6,783 bases of DNA, from contig JACCZH010000398.1 of the NCBI GenBank assembly GCA_013696045.1, forward strand, positions 1 through 6,783, given 5' to 3'. Made by a program: the position numbers and the translations under genes. Positions 1 through 5,186 of this stretch are shown one piece after another. Numbering within the stretch: the stretch's first letter is position 1; each line of letters begins with the position of its first letter. Origin of the DNA: Chloroflexia bacterium. GTDB taxonomy: Bacteria > Chloroflexota > Chloroflexia > Thermomicrobiales > CFX8. The notes below the pieces were generated by a model. It did no database searches. It saw only the letters and a program-made list of their open reading frames with translations, and had not been told where the DNA came from.

Positions 1-491
1 CGTTTACCTCGACCGGGACCAGATTGCTGACTGACGATGCCTTCGAGGCGTTGCGAGATGAGCTGGTCCCATTAGCAGTGCTGATTACTCCAAACCTGCG
101 TGAGGCTGCGGCGCTCTCAGGGATCGAGATCGAGACCAGCGATGACATGCTGCGCGCGGCCGACGTCTTGCTTGGCCGTGGGGCCAAGGCGGTGCTGCTC
201 AAAGGTGGCCACCGTATCGGCGACGCGGACGATCTGTATCTCGACGGCGAGCGTCAGGAATGGCTCCGCGCCGAGCACATTGAGTCAACCTGCACCCACG
301 GGACCGGGTGCAGTTTAAGCGCCGCGACCGCGGCCGGGCTAGCGCTGGGTATGTCGTTGTTCGAGGCTGTACAAAACGCAAAGGTCTTCATCACCGAGGC
401 AATCCGGCACGGCTACGTCATCGGCCAGGGTCATTCGCCGGTCAACCATTTCTATATGCACGAGCACGCCCGCGAAAGGAGCGTCCGATGA
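1..491 (+). CDS. thiD: Hydroxymethylpyrimidine (phosphate) kinase ThiD, C-terminal part
   Basis: Phosphorylates HMP and HMP-phosphate to HMP-pyrophosphate, the pyrimidine half of thiamin, in the cytoplasm. The gene runs in from the left edge: the reading frame is open from base 3 with no stop, so about 162 C-terminal codons of a protein usually 260-280 residues long are visible, and the TTG at 24 is an internal Leu codon rather than a start. Diagnostic ribokinase-fold ThiD segments are LITPNLREAAALSG, GAKAVLLKGGH, and the phosphate/anion-hole motif HGTGCSLSAA with its catalytic-loop Cys, followed by an amphipathic helix ending in AIRHGY and the typical GHSPVNHF tail. The stop codon overlaps the thiG start (ATGA). 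A pyridoxal kinase of the same fold is the alternative, but the operon context and HGTGCSLSAA favour ThiD strongly. Confidence 0.94.
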   Translation, partial: FTSTGTRLLTDDAFEALRDELVPLAVLITPNLREAAALSGIEIETSDDMLRAADVLLGRGAKAVLLKGGHRIGDADDLYLDGERQEWLRAEHIESTCTHGTGCSLSAATAAGLALGMSLFEAVQNAKVFITEAIRHGYVIGQGHSPVNHFYMHEHARERSVR

Positions 492-1282
492 GCACGACCG
501 TAAAAACCACCGACGCGCCGCTGGTCATTGGCGGCAAAGAGTTCCACTCCCGTCTCATGCTGGGGACGGGAAAGTATCGCACCCATGAGGAGATGATCGG
601 CGCGTTCGAGGCATCGGGCACCCAGATCATTACGGTGGCGTTGCGCAGGATCGACTTCGACGATCCTGCCAGCCGCAGTGTGCTGGAGAATGTCGACTGG
701 TCGAGGTACCAGATCCTTCCGAACACTGCCGGTTGCGCCACGGCTGACGAGGCGGTCCGTATCGCCCGGCTGGCGCGCTCCATGGGCATGTCCGACTGGA
801 TCAAGCTCGAAGTCATCCCAGACCCCGAGTACCTGCTACCCGACCCGATCGGCACACTGGAAGCGGCGACCATCCTGGTGAACGAGGGCTTCACTGTGCT
901 GCCCTACATCTCGGACGACCCAGTTCTGGCACGACGGCTTGAGGAGATCGGCTGCGCGACGGTCATGCCGCTGGCGGCGCCGATTGGCTCGGGGCAAGGA
1001 CTCGTCCATTTTGACCGCATCAAAATCATCATCGACCAGGCGAAGATTCCAGTTGTCGTTGACGCTGGGATTGGCGCGCCTAGCGATGCCTCGCTGGCCA
1101 TGGAGCTTGGCGCGGATGCCTGTCTGGTTAATTCGGCCATAGCACTGGCTGAACGTCCAGTTGATATGGCGCGAGCAATGAAACTCGGTGTCGAGGCCGG
1201 CCGAACAGCCCACCTGGCCGGGCGCATGCCGAAGCGCCAGTACGCCGCAGCCAGCAGCCCGACCGCCGGGGTCGTGCAGTGA
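488..1282 (+). CDS. thiG: Thiazole synthase ThiG
   Basis: Condenses 1-deoxyxylulose 5-phosphate, dehydroglycine and sulfur from ThiS-thiocarboxylate to form the thiazole carboxylate phosphate tautomer. The 264-residue product matches the usual length (about 255-265). Visible family blocks are IGGKEFHSRLMLGTGKY (residues 14-30), VALRRIDFDDP (50-60), ILPNTAGCATADEAVRIARLAR (76-97), the Schiff-base Lys106 in WIKLEVIPD, LLPDP (116-120), VLPYISDDPVLARRLEEIG (137-155), PIGSGQG (165-171), VVDAGIGAPSDA (190-201) and MELGADACLVNSAIA (205-219), ending in QYAAASSP. The start at 488 was chosen over the longer upstream frame because homology begins there, an AAAGGAG Shine-Dalgarno lies 6 nt ahead (475-481), and the ATGA overlap couples it to thiD. 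It needs ThiS, encoded three genes downstream. Confidence 0.97.
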   Translation: MSTTVKTTDAPLVIGGKEFHSRLMLGTGKYRTHEEMIGAFEASGTQIITVALRRIDFDDPASRSVLENVDWSRYQILPNTAGCATADEAVRIARLARSMGMSDWIKLEVIPDPEYLLPDPIGTLEAATILVNEGFTVLPYISDDPVLARRLEEIGCATVMPLAAPIGSGQGLVHFDRIKIIIDQAKIPVVVDAGIGAPSDASLAMELGADACLVNSAIALAERPVDMARAMKLGVEAGRTAHLAGRMPKRQYAAASSPTAGVVQ

Positions 1283-1905
1283 CACTAGAACGGCGGCTGC
1301 GCCGCTACCTGGTGACTGACTCGGGCGCCGGAAGTGTTGAGCGTCTGGTCTCAATCTGTGAGGAAGCCATCCAGGGCGGCATCACGGCCGTACAGCTACG
1401 CGCAAAAGACTGGAGCGACCGCGAGCTTCTACGCGCGGCATGCGACCTGCGCGCGGCGTGCGATCGAGCAGGGACACTCTTTATCGTTAACGACCGGGTG
1501 GATATCGCTCTGGCCTCAAACGCCGACGGAGTCCACCTGGGTGTAGACGATCTGCCTGTTGGTGTTGCGCGGGAATTGCTCGGCCCTGGGAAGGTCATAG
1601 GCTATTCGCCCGAGACCCCGGACGACAGGATCGCCGCGGAAGAGGCAGGTGTCGATTACCTGGGCGTTGGCCCAGTTTTCGGGACCCAGACCAAAGGCGA
1701 TGCCGGCGAAGCGCTAAGGTTAGACAGGTTTGCTGAGCTAGTGACCCAAAGTAATGTGCCGGTCATCGGGATTGGAGGCATTGCAATTGATGATGCCCGT
1801 TCGGTGATCAAGGCCGGCGCGGTCGGAGTGGCGGTTGTCGGTGCGGTCTTTTTCGCGAAGGAACCGCGGGCCGCGGCCATCGAGCTGGTGGCTCAGATCC
1901 CATGA
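1279..1905 (+). CDS. thiE: Thiamin phosphate synthase ThiE
   Basis: Joins HMP-pyrophosphate to thiazole phosphate, giving thiamin monophosphate and pyrophosphate. It is a 208-residue TIM barrel of normal length. Family motifs in order: RRYLVTD (8-14), VQLRAKDWSDREL (38-50, with Arg41 and Lys43 where the family binds pyrophosphate), FIVNDRVDIALAS (68-80), DGVHLGVDDLPV (83-94, acidic Mg site), IGYS (107-110), DYLGVGPVFGTQTKGDA (126-142, Lys139 in the TKxDA loop), VPVIGIGGI (160-168) and AGAVGVAVVGAVF (179-191). The last block has Gly where Ser is common (VVSAI). It starts with GTG inside the thiG stop (GTGA); there is only a poor Shine-Dalgarno, so re-initiation from thiG is likely. Unlike its neighbour tenI, it keeps the Mg and pyrophosphate residues of a true ThiE, so I assign the synthase role here. 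Confidence 0.95.
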   Translation: MTLERRLRRYLVTDSGAGSVERLVSICEEAIQGGITAVQLRAKDWSDRELLRAACDLRAACDRAGTLFIVNDRVDIALASNADGVHLGVDDLPVGVARELLGPGKVIGYSPETPDDRIAAEEAGVDYLGVGPVFGTQTKGDAGEALRLDRFAELVTQSNVPVIGIGGIAIDDARSVIKAGAVGVAVVGAVFFAKEPRAAAIELVAQIP

Positions 1906-2537
1906 ATCGCGAGCGCATACCCCGGTTGCACCTGATCGGACCGTTGAATGGCGTTCTCACGCCTGATAGCTACGCCGCTGTCGCGGCGCGGGCTGCCGAA
2001 GGTGGGGTTGACGCGATTCACGTCCGACTCCCGGGAGCGCCGGGTGGCGAGATTATGCGTCTCGCAGAAGAAGTGATGGCGCGGCTTGGCTCAAATGTGC
2101 GGGTGACGCTATTTGTTAACGATCGGGTTGATGTCGCAGCGCTCGTTTCGGCGGGTGGAGCACATCTTGGAGAGCGTTCGTTGCCGGTGGCGCAAGCCCG
2201 TCGGTTACTTGGCGTAGATGCCCTCATCGGACGCTCGGTGCACGATGTACGCGGCGCCGCGCAAGCGCAAGATGATGGAGCTGATTTCGTCCTTGCCGGA
2301 CATGTTTTCGACACGGACAGCAAGCCCGATCAGCCGGGCAAGGGTGTCCATTGGATTAGTGAACTTACACGCGCTGTGTCGATACCCGTTATTGCAATTG
2401 GCGGTATCAGTGTTGAGTGCGTTGGGCCGGTCATCCAGGCCGGAGCGTGGGGAGTTGCGGTTGGACGTGAGCTCCTGACCGCTTCCGATCCGAAGGCGGT
2501 TGCAGAGTCAATTCGCATCAGAATTGAACAGAAATGA
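1902..2537 (+). CDS. tenI: Thiazole tautomerase TenI
   Basis: TenI is a ThiE paralogue without synthase activity; in Bacillus subtilis it aromatises the ThiG product to the thiazole carboxylate that ThiE accepts. This 211-residue protein carries the TenI signature rather than the ThiE one: HLGERSLP (88-95), IGRSVHD (109-115) where ThiE has IGxSxH, and AGHVFDTDSKPDQPGKG (132-148) with His134 at the place of the catalytic His in the GHVFET motif of B. subtilis TenI. The ThiE pyrophosphate-binding segment is altered (IHVRLPGAPG, 39-48, in place of VQLREK) and the TKxDA loop is lost. The barrel end VIAIGGIS and AGAWGVAV (163-187) is retained. It starts at ATG inside the thiE stop (ATGA), with little Shine-Dalgarno support. 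Automatic annotation may call it a second ThiE. Identity as TenI is from motifs; activity is inferred. Confidence 0.89.
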   Translation: MNRERIPRLHLIGPLNGVLTPDSYAAVAARAAEGGVDAIHVRLPGAPGGEIMRLAEEVMARLGSNVRVTLFVNDRVDVAALVSAGGAHLGERSLPVAQARRLLGVDALIGRSVHDVRGAAQAQDDGADFVLAGHVFDTDSKPDQPGKGVHWISELTRAVSIPVIAIGGISVECVGPVIQAGAWGVAVGRELLTASDPKAVAESIRIRIEQK

Positions 2538-2540
2538 GAG
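2536..2540 (+). promoter_or_regulatory. Shine-Dalgarno deciding the thiS start
   Basis: GAGAG lies 5 nt before the ATG at 2546, overlapping the tenI stop codon (2535-2537). The other in-frame ATG at 2534 overlaps the tenI stop but has no purine-rich sequence at a good distance, so 2546 is preferred. The upstream start would add only four residues (MRDT). Confidence 0.55.
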
Positions 2541-2545
2541 ATACC

Positions 2546-2767
2546 ATGCAAAGAACTGAAAAAAAGATCCAGATACAGCTAAATGGAGCACCAATCGCTG
2601 TTGTTGAGGGCATCTCCCTTGGGGAACTGGTTGATTCGCGCGGTATAGAGCGGCGCATGATCGCGGTTGAGTACAACACCGAGATAATCCCACGCTATGA
2701 CTACGACGATACCACGATTCAGGATGGTGACCGGCTGGAGATCGTGCATATGGTTGGCGGAGGATAA
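2546..2767 (+). CDS. thiS: Sulfur carrier protein ThiS
   Basis: A ubiquitin-like sulfur carrier whose C-terminal glycine is adenylated by ThiF and converted to a thiocarboxylate that donates sulfur to ThiG. From the ATG at 2546 it has 73 residues, close to the 65-70 usual for the family. The beta-grasp pattern is clear: IQIQLNGAPIAV (residues 8-19), the helix around GISLGELVDSRGI, MIAVEYNTEIIPR (38-50), the loop DTTIQDGDRLEIVHMV, and the obligatory C-terminal Gly-Gly (the protein ends VGGG). The start is less certain: an ATG at 2534 would give 77 residues and a 4-nt overlap with tenI. The first 40 nt are A-rich, which is common at translation starts. No ThiF partner is in the window. Confidence 0.93.
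   Translation: MQRTEKKIQIQLNGAPIAVVEGISLGELVDSRGIERRMIAVEYNTEIIPRYDYDDTTIQDGDRLEIVHMVGGG
2759..2763 (+). promoter_or_regulatory. tenA Shine-Dalgarno embedded in the ThiS C-terminal Gly codons
   Basis: The last codons of thiS are GGC GGA GGA TAA, and they contain a perfect GGAGG four nt before the tenA GTG at 2768. The ribosome-binding site of tenA is therefore written in the codons for the functional ThiS C-terminus. Spacing is slightly short but workable, and a ribosome ending on thiS would be placed next to this start. Confidence 0.7.
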
Positions 2768-3436
2768 GTGGTCGATCAATCCCTGTTCCTGGAGCTGCGC
2801 CAGCAGACCGAGACAATTCACCACCGGACGCTGAATCACAAGACAGTGCTCGGCATCGGGGCAGGCACCCTGCCGGAAGAGACGTTTCGCTATTACATCG
2901 AGCAGGATTACCAGTTTCTGAGACGCTACGTTCAGGTACTGGCTCTTGCAACCGCCGCGAGCAACGGTCTTTTGGCGATGGCCAGGCTGGCCGACCTTCT
3001 GCACAATACTTTGGACGTCGAGATCGACGCGCTACGCACTCTCTACGAGCGCTTTGGCGGCGTTGTTGCCTCTCTGGATGACGTCCCACGTTCACCAACC
3101 TGCGCCGCCTATACGAACCACCTGCTGGCGGTTGCCGCTGAGCGAAATCTCTTGCTGACACTCGCGGCGATATTGCCGTGTCAGTGGGGCTACCTTGAGA
3201 TAGGCCGCAGTCTGGAGCAACTCGGCCTGCCGGCTGACGAACGGTACGCCGCCTGGATCGAGGAGTACGCCGGGGACGAGTACGGCGTCATCGTCGAATG
3301 GGTTATTGACCACTTCGATCATCTGGCGCTGGATGCCGGAGCAAGTGTCAAAGCACGCGCTGCTGAAGTGTTTGTCCTCAGTGCGAAGTATGAGCACCGG
3401 TTCTGGGAGATGGCCTGGAACCGCGAGCAGGGGTAA
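2768..3436 (+). CDS. tenA: Aminopyrimidine aminohydrolase / thiaminase II TenA
   Basis: TenA hydrolyses aminomethyl-aminopyrimidine, a thiamin breakdown product, to HMP and so feeds ThiD; some members also cleave thiamin. The 222-residue all-helical product fits the family (220-235). Conserved features: GTLPEETFRYYIEQDYQFLRRY (33-54) with Asp47, the residue equivalent to the substrate-binding Asp44 of B. subtilis; SPTCAAYTNHLL (109-120) with Tyr115; AILPCQWGYLEIG (134-146) with the catalytic Cys138, which places it in the TenA_C class; YAAWIEEYAGDEY (160-172); and VFVLSAKYEHRFWEMAW (201-217) with the catalytic Glu209. It begins at GTG directly after the thiS stop with no spacer. It appears to be the last gene of the thiamin operon, since 94 bp follow before the next start. 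Confidence 0.95.
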   Translation: MVDQSLFLELRQQTETIHHRTLNHKTVLGIGAGTLPEETFRYYIEQDYQFLRRYVQVLALATAASNGLLAMARLADLLHNTLDVEIDALRTLYERFGGVVASLDDVPRSPTCAAYTNHLLAVAAERNLLLTLAAILPCQWGYLEIGRSLEQLGLPADERYAAWIEEYAGDEYGVIVEWVIDHFDHLALDAGASVKARAAEVFVLSAKYEHRFWEMAWNREQG

Positions 3437-3520
3437 GACGGGCGGCTCGTCCCTCCTGTTGTGGCGTTAGCTTCGGCTGTTTTCCTCACCTGTGATGTCG
3501 CGCGTTGATGCCTCAGAGGG

Positions 3521-3527
3521 AAAGGAG
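3521..3527 (+). promoter_or_regulatory. Strong Shine-Dalgarno of the GNAT gene
   Basis: AAAGGAG ends 3 nt before the ATG at 3531 and 6 nt before the GTG at 3534, which is in the same frame. By spacing alone, GTG 3534 is the better match. A purine-rich AGAGGG at 3515-3520 lies 10 nt before the ATG. It argues against the longer starts at 3492 (GTG) and 3495 (ATG), which lack such a site. Confidence 0.6.
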
Positions 3528-3530
3528 ACG

Positions 3531-4046
3531 ATGGTGGACGACCTAGAAATTCGTCTGCTCCAACCTAATGACATCCCCGAGATTACGACTGCTTTCGAGG
3601 AGCTTGGCTGGAATAAGCCAGCGGCGCAGTATGAGCGCTATCTGGTTGAGCAGGGGCGCGGCGAGAGCGAGGTTTTGGTGGCATTCGAGCACGACGTCTT
3701 TGCCGGATACCTCACGGTTGTCTGGCAATCTGCGTACCAGCCGTTTGGGCGAGCAAACATTCCGGAAGTCGTCGATTTCAACGTCCTGCCGCACCTGCGA
3801 CGGCGCGGGATAGGGTCGCGCCTGATGGACGCAGCCGAGCGCCGCATCGCGGAACGGTCACCAGTTGCCGGCATAGGGGTTGGTATGGACGCTGATTATG
3901 GGGCTGCCCAGCGGCTCTATGTCCTGCGAGGCTATGTGCCTGACGGCCTCGGCTTGTCGTCACATGGGCGCCGCATTACCCACGGTCAGACTATCGTTGT
4001 GGACGACGATTTGGCCTTGTACTTCACAAAAAATCTTTGCCCGTGA
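3531..4046 (+). CDS. GNAT-family N-acetyltransferase, substrate unknown
   Basis: Predicted soluble acetyl-CoA-dependent acyltransferase of 171 residues, a single GNAT domain filling the chain. It opens with the usual first strand EIRLLQPNDIPEI (residues 6-18). The central strand VVDFNVLPHLRRRGIGSRLMDAAERRI (80-106) is motif A, with the acetyl-CoA pyrophosphate loop R-R-R-G-I-G (90-95). Motif B follows as GVGMDADYGAAQRLYVLRGYVPDG (116-139), the characteristic Tyr-loop-Gly-Tyr turn. The C-terminal strand with DDDLALYFTKNL completes the fold. Start at 3531 (or 3534) rests on the AAAGGAG site; homology begins about five residues later, so the N-terminal 13 residues of the longest frame are probably not translated. 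It lies 94 bp after tenA on the same strand; a link to thiamin is not shown by the sequence. Substrate could be a small amine, antibiotic or protein N-terminus. Confidence 0.86.
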   Translation: MVDDLEIRLLQPNDIPEITTAFEELGWNKPAAQYERYLVEQGRGESEVLVAFEHDVFAGYLTVVWQSAYQPFGRANIPEVVDFNVLPHLRRRGIGSRLMDAAERRIAERSPVAGIGVGMDADYGAAQRLYVLRGYVPDGLGLSSHGRRITHGQTIVVDDDLALYFTKNLCP

Positions 4047-4055
4047 CTTTGAATT

Positions 4056-4081
4056 GTCATTCCGGTGAAGGTAGGAATGAC
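4056..4081. repeat. 8-bp perfect inverted repeat between convergent genes
   Basis: GTCATTCC (4056-4063) and GGAATGAC (4074-4081) form a perfect 8-bp stem with a 10-nt loop, 10 nt after the GNAT stop and 19 nt beyond the phosphoribosyltransferase stop. The position suggests a bidirectional terminator, but there is no T-tract in either direction. The arms look like the GTCATTCC...GGAATGAC ends common in REP-like genomic palindromes, with a loop that no longer pairs well. It may be a degenerate copy; that resemblance is from memory. Confidence 0.5.
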
Positions 4082-4093
4082 TGTTTGAAACAG
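4081..4093. repeat. 13-bp palindrome CTGTTTGAAACAG
   Basis: A perfect 6+1+6 palindrome that shares base 4081 with the preceding stem-loop. It ends 6 nt before the last base (4100) of the minus-strand phosphoribosyltransferase stop codon. With a one-base centre it cannot form a compact hairpin by itself; it could be a dimeric protein-binding site, or the second part of a composite palindromic element together with 4056-4081. Confidence 0.4.
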
Positions 4094-4099
4094 TGGTCG

Positions 4100-5107
4100 C
4101 TATCCTCGGCCAACTCTGTTGGACGATACTAAATCGTGGAGCACGGCGCTGGGATCTGTTTCGTAGACGTGGCGCTTGAGGACGCAGATAAACGGCAGAT
4201 TTCGGTACAGGCCGCGATGGTCGAGCCCGTAACCGACGACATACTCGTTTGGGATTGAGAAACCGACGTATTTCACATCGACCGGAACAATTCGGCGCTC
4301 GGCTTTGTCCAGCAGGGCACAAACGGTCAGGCTGGCGGGTTCCTGGCGGCGCAGGTGGTCCAGCACGAAATCCATCGTGAGACCGGTGTTGACGATGTCC
4401 TCAACTAGCAAAACATGCTTGCCTCGAATGTCGGTATCCAGACGTTTTTCGATTGCGACGCCTTCAGGCGAGGAATCCGGGCCGGTGACTGACAGATACT
4501 CGATGACAAGTGGACGGGTAATCTCACGTGCCAGGTCCGCCAGGAAGAACGTGATCCCTTTCAGCAGACCCACCAGCACCAGTGACTGATTGGCGTAATC
4601 ACCTGAAATCTCGGCGCCGAGATCGGCGACCCGGTTGCGAACTTCGGCGGCTGAGAGCAGGATACGCTCGATGTCAGCTGGCGCAAGGGACGTGATGTCG
4701 ACCGAGCCGTAACCAAAGCGACCCAACAATTCATGAAAGGCCTTCCGGTGCACCAGCATGACGCTGACGCTGGGGTACAGCTCGCGCAGGCGACGGATTT
4801 TGCGATTTTTGCGGGTGACAAGCGCCTGCTTCATGGTCGTTAGCTCGACATAGAGGTCCTGTTCCGGCAAATAGAAATCGGGCGTCAACATCTCCGCCAC
4901 CCGGCCGTCTCGCCAACGCAAGGGGAAGGATTTTGGCTCGTATTGCCAGCGGATGCGGTAGAAATCGAGGAATGCGGCGAACTCTGCTTCGGCGGGGTGG
5001 ACGAATGGGGCTGGAACGTCGGAACGTGAGAACGTTGCTCGAGGGTGGTTGTCCTCTGGAGTTGGAGCGTTCATCTCCGGGCTGTCTGGCGGGGCCGGTT
5101 TCGGCAT
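4100..5107 (-). CDS. hpt: Hypoxanthine-type phosphoribosyltransferase with PD-(D/E)XK-like N-terminal domain
   Basis: Predicted purine salvage enzyme of 335 residues, much longer than the usual 175-190. The C-terminal half (about 150-315) is a clear hypoxanthine/guanine phosphoribosyltransferase: LVGLLKGITFFLADLAR (178-194) with the Lys-Gly pair, the 5-phosphoribosyl loop VLLVEDIVNTGLT (232-244), CALLDKAERR (263-272) with the purine-contacting Lys268, and FSIPNEYVVGYGLDHRGLYRNLPFICVLK (283-311) with Asp296. Residue 240 is Asn where the family usually has the catalytic Asp. The N-terminal part (about 35-130) reads FLDFYRIRWQYEP, then TPDFYLPEQDLYVELT (75-90), TRKNRKIRRLRELYP (98-112) and a following strand, resembling a PD-(D/E)XK nuclease fold with Asp77 and Glu88. 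The start at 5107 has GAGG 7 nt upstream. It is the last gene of the minus-strand block. Confidence 0.9.
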   Translation of the reverse strand: MPKPAPPDSPEMNAPTPEDNHPRATFSRSDVPAPFVHPAEAEFAAFLDFYRIRWQYEPKSFPLRWRDGRVAEMLTPDFYLPEQDLYVELTTMKQALVTRKNRKIRRLRELYPSVSVMLVHRKAFHELLGRFGYGSVDITSLAPADIERILLSAAEVRNRVADLGAEISGDYANQSLVLVGLLKGITFFLADLAREITRPLVIEYLSVTGPDSSPEGVAIEKRLDTDIRGKHVLLVEDIVNTGLTMDFVLDHLRRQEPASLTVCALLDKAERRIVPVDVKYVGFSIPNEYVVGYGLDHRGLYRNLPFICVLKRHVYETDPSAVLHDLVSSNRVGRG

Positions 5108-5150
5108 CCGTTGTCCTCTTCCTGACAGCGTCCCCCGTACTAGACTATCT

Positions 5151-5169
5151 CTCCGGAATTGTACCGGAG
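5151..5169. repeat. Inverted repeat in the leader of the phosphoribosyltransferase gene
   Basis: CTCCGG (5151-5156) and CCGGAG (5164-5169) are a perfect 6-bp inverted repeat with a 7-nt centre, in the 79-bp spacer between the PAP2 stop and the phosphoribosyltransferase start. On the minus strand the centre contains TACAAT (5163-5158), one mismatch from a -10 box, but I see no good -35 hexamer 16-18 nt upstream. It may be an operator over a promoter, or a weak intercistronic hairpin; no T-run follows it. Confidence 0.35.
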
Positions 5170-5186
5170 CCTGGTTTGACGTTCTG

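Noticed and set aside
24..26. TTG at 24 as the start of a short kinase
   Set aside because: The same frame is open upstream to the edge and encodes family-like sequence (STGTRLL), so it is an internal Leu codon of a truncated gene.
308..487. 60-residue N-terminal extension of ThiG
   Set aside because: It overlaps the thiD C-terminus in another frame and is basic and non-homologous; the ATG at 488 has an ideal Shine-Dalgarno and family-typical N-terminus.
1..487. TPP riboswitch for the thiamin operon
   Set aside because: No THI-box consensus seen; this region is coding, and any riboswitch would lie upstream of the window.
836..1354. Minus-strand open frame of 172 codons opposite thiG/thiE
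   Set aside because: Shadow frame over strongly conserved coding sequence; no domain or ribosome-binding site.
2508..3161. Minus-strand open frame of 217 codons opposite thiS and tenA
   Set aside because: Antisense to two confidently identified genes; composition rich in Arg, Ser, Pro and Cys, without a domain.
3468..3483. Terminator after tenA: AGC-TTCG-GCT hairpin followed by TTTT
   Set aside because: The stem is only 3 bp plus a possible G-T pair; the UUCG loop and T-run are suggestive but too weak to call.
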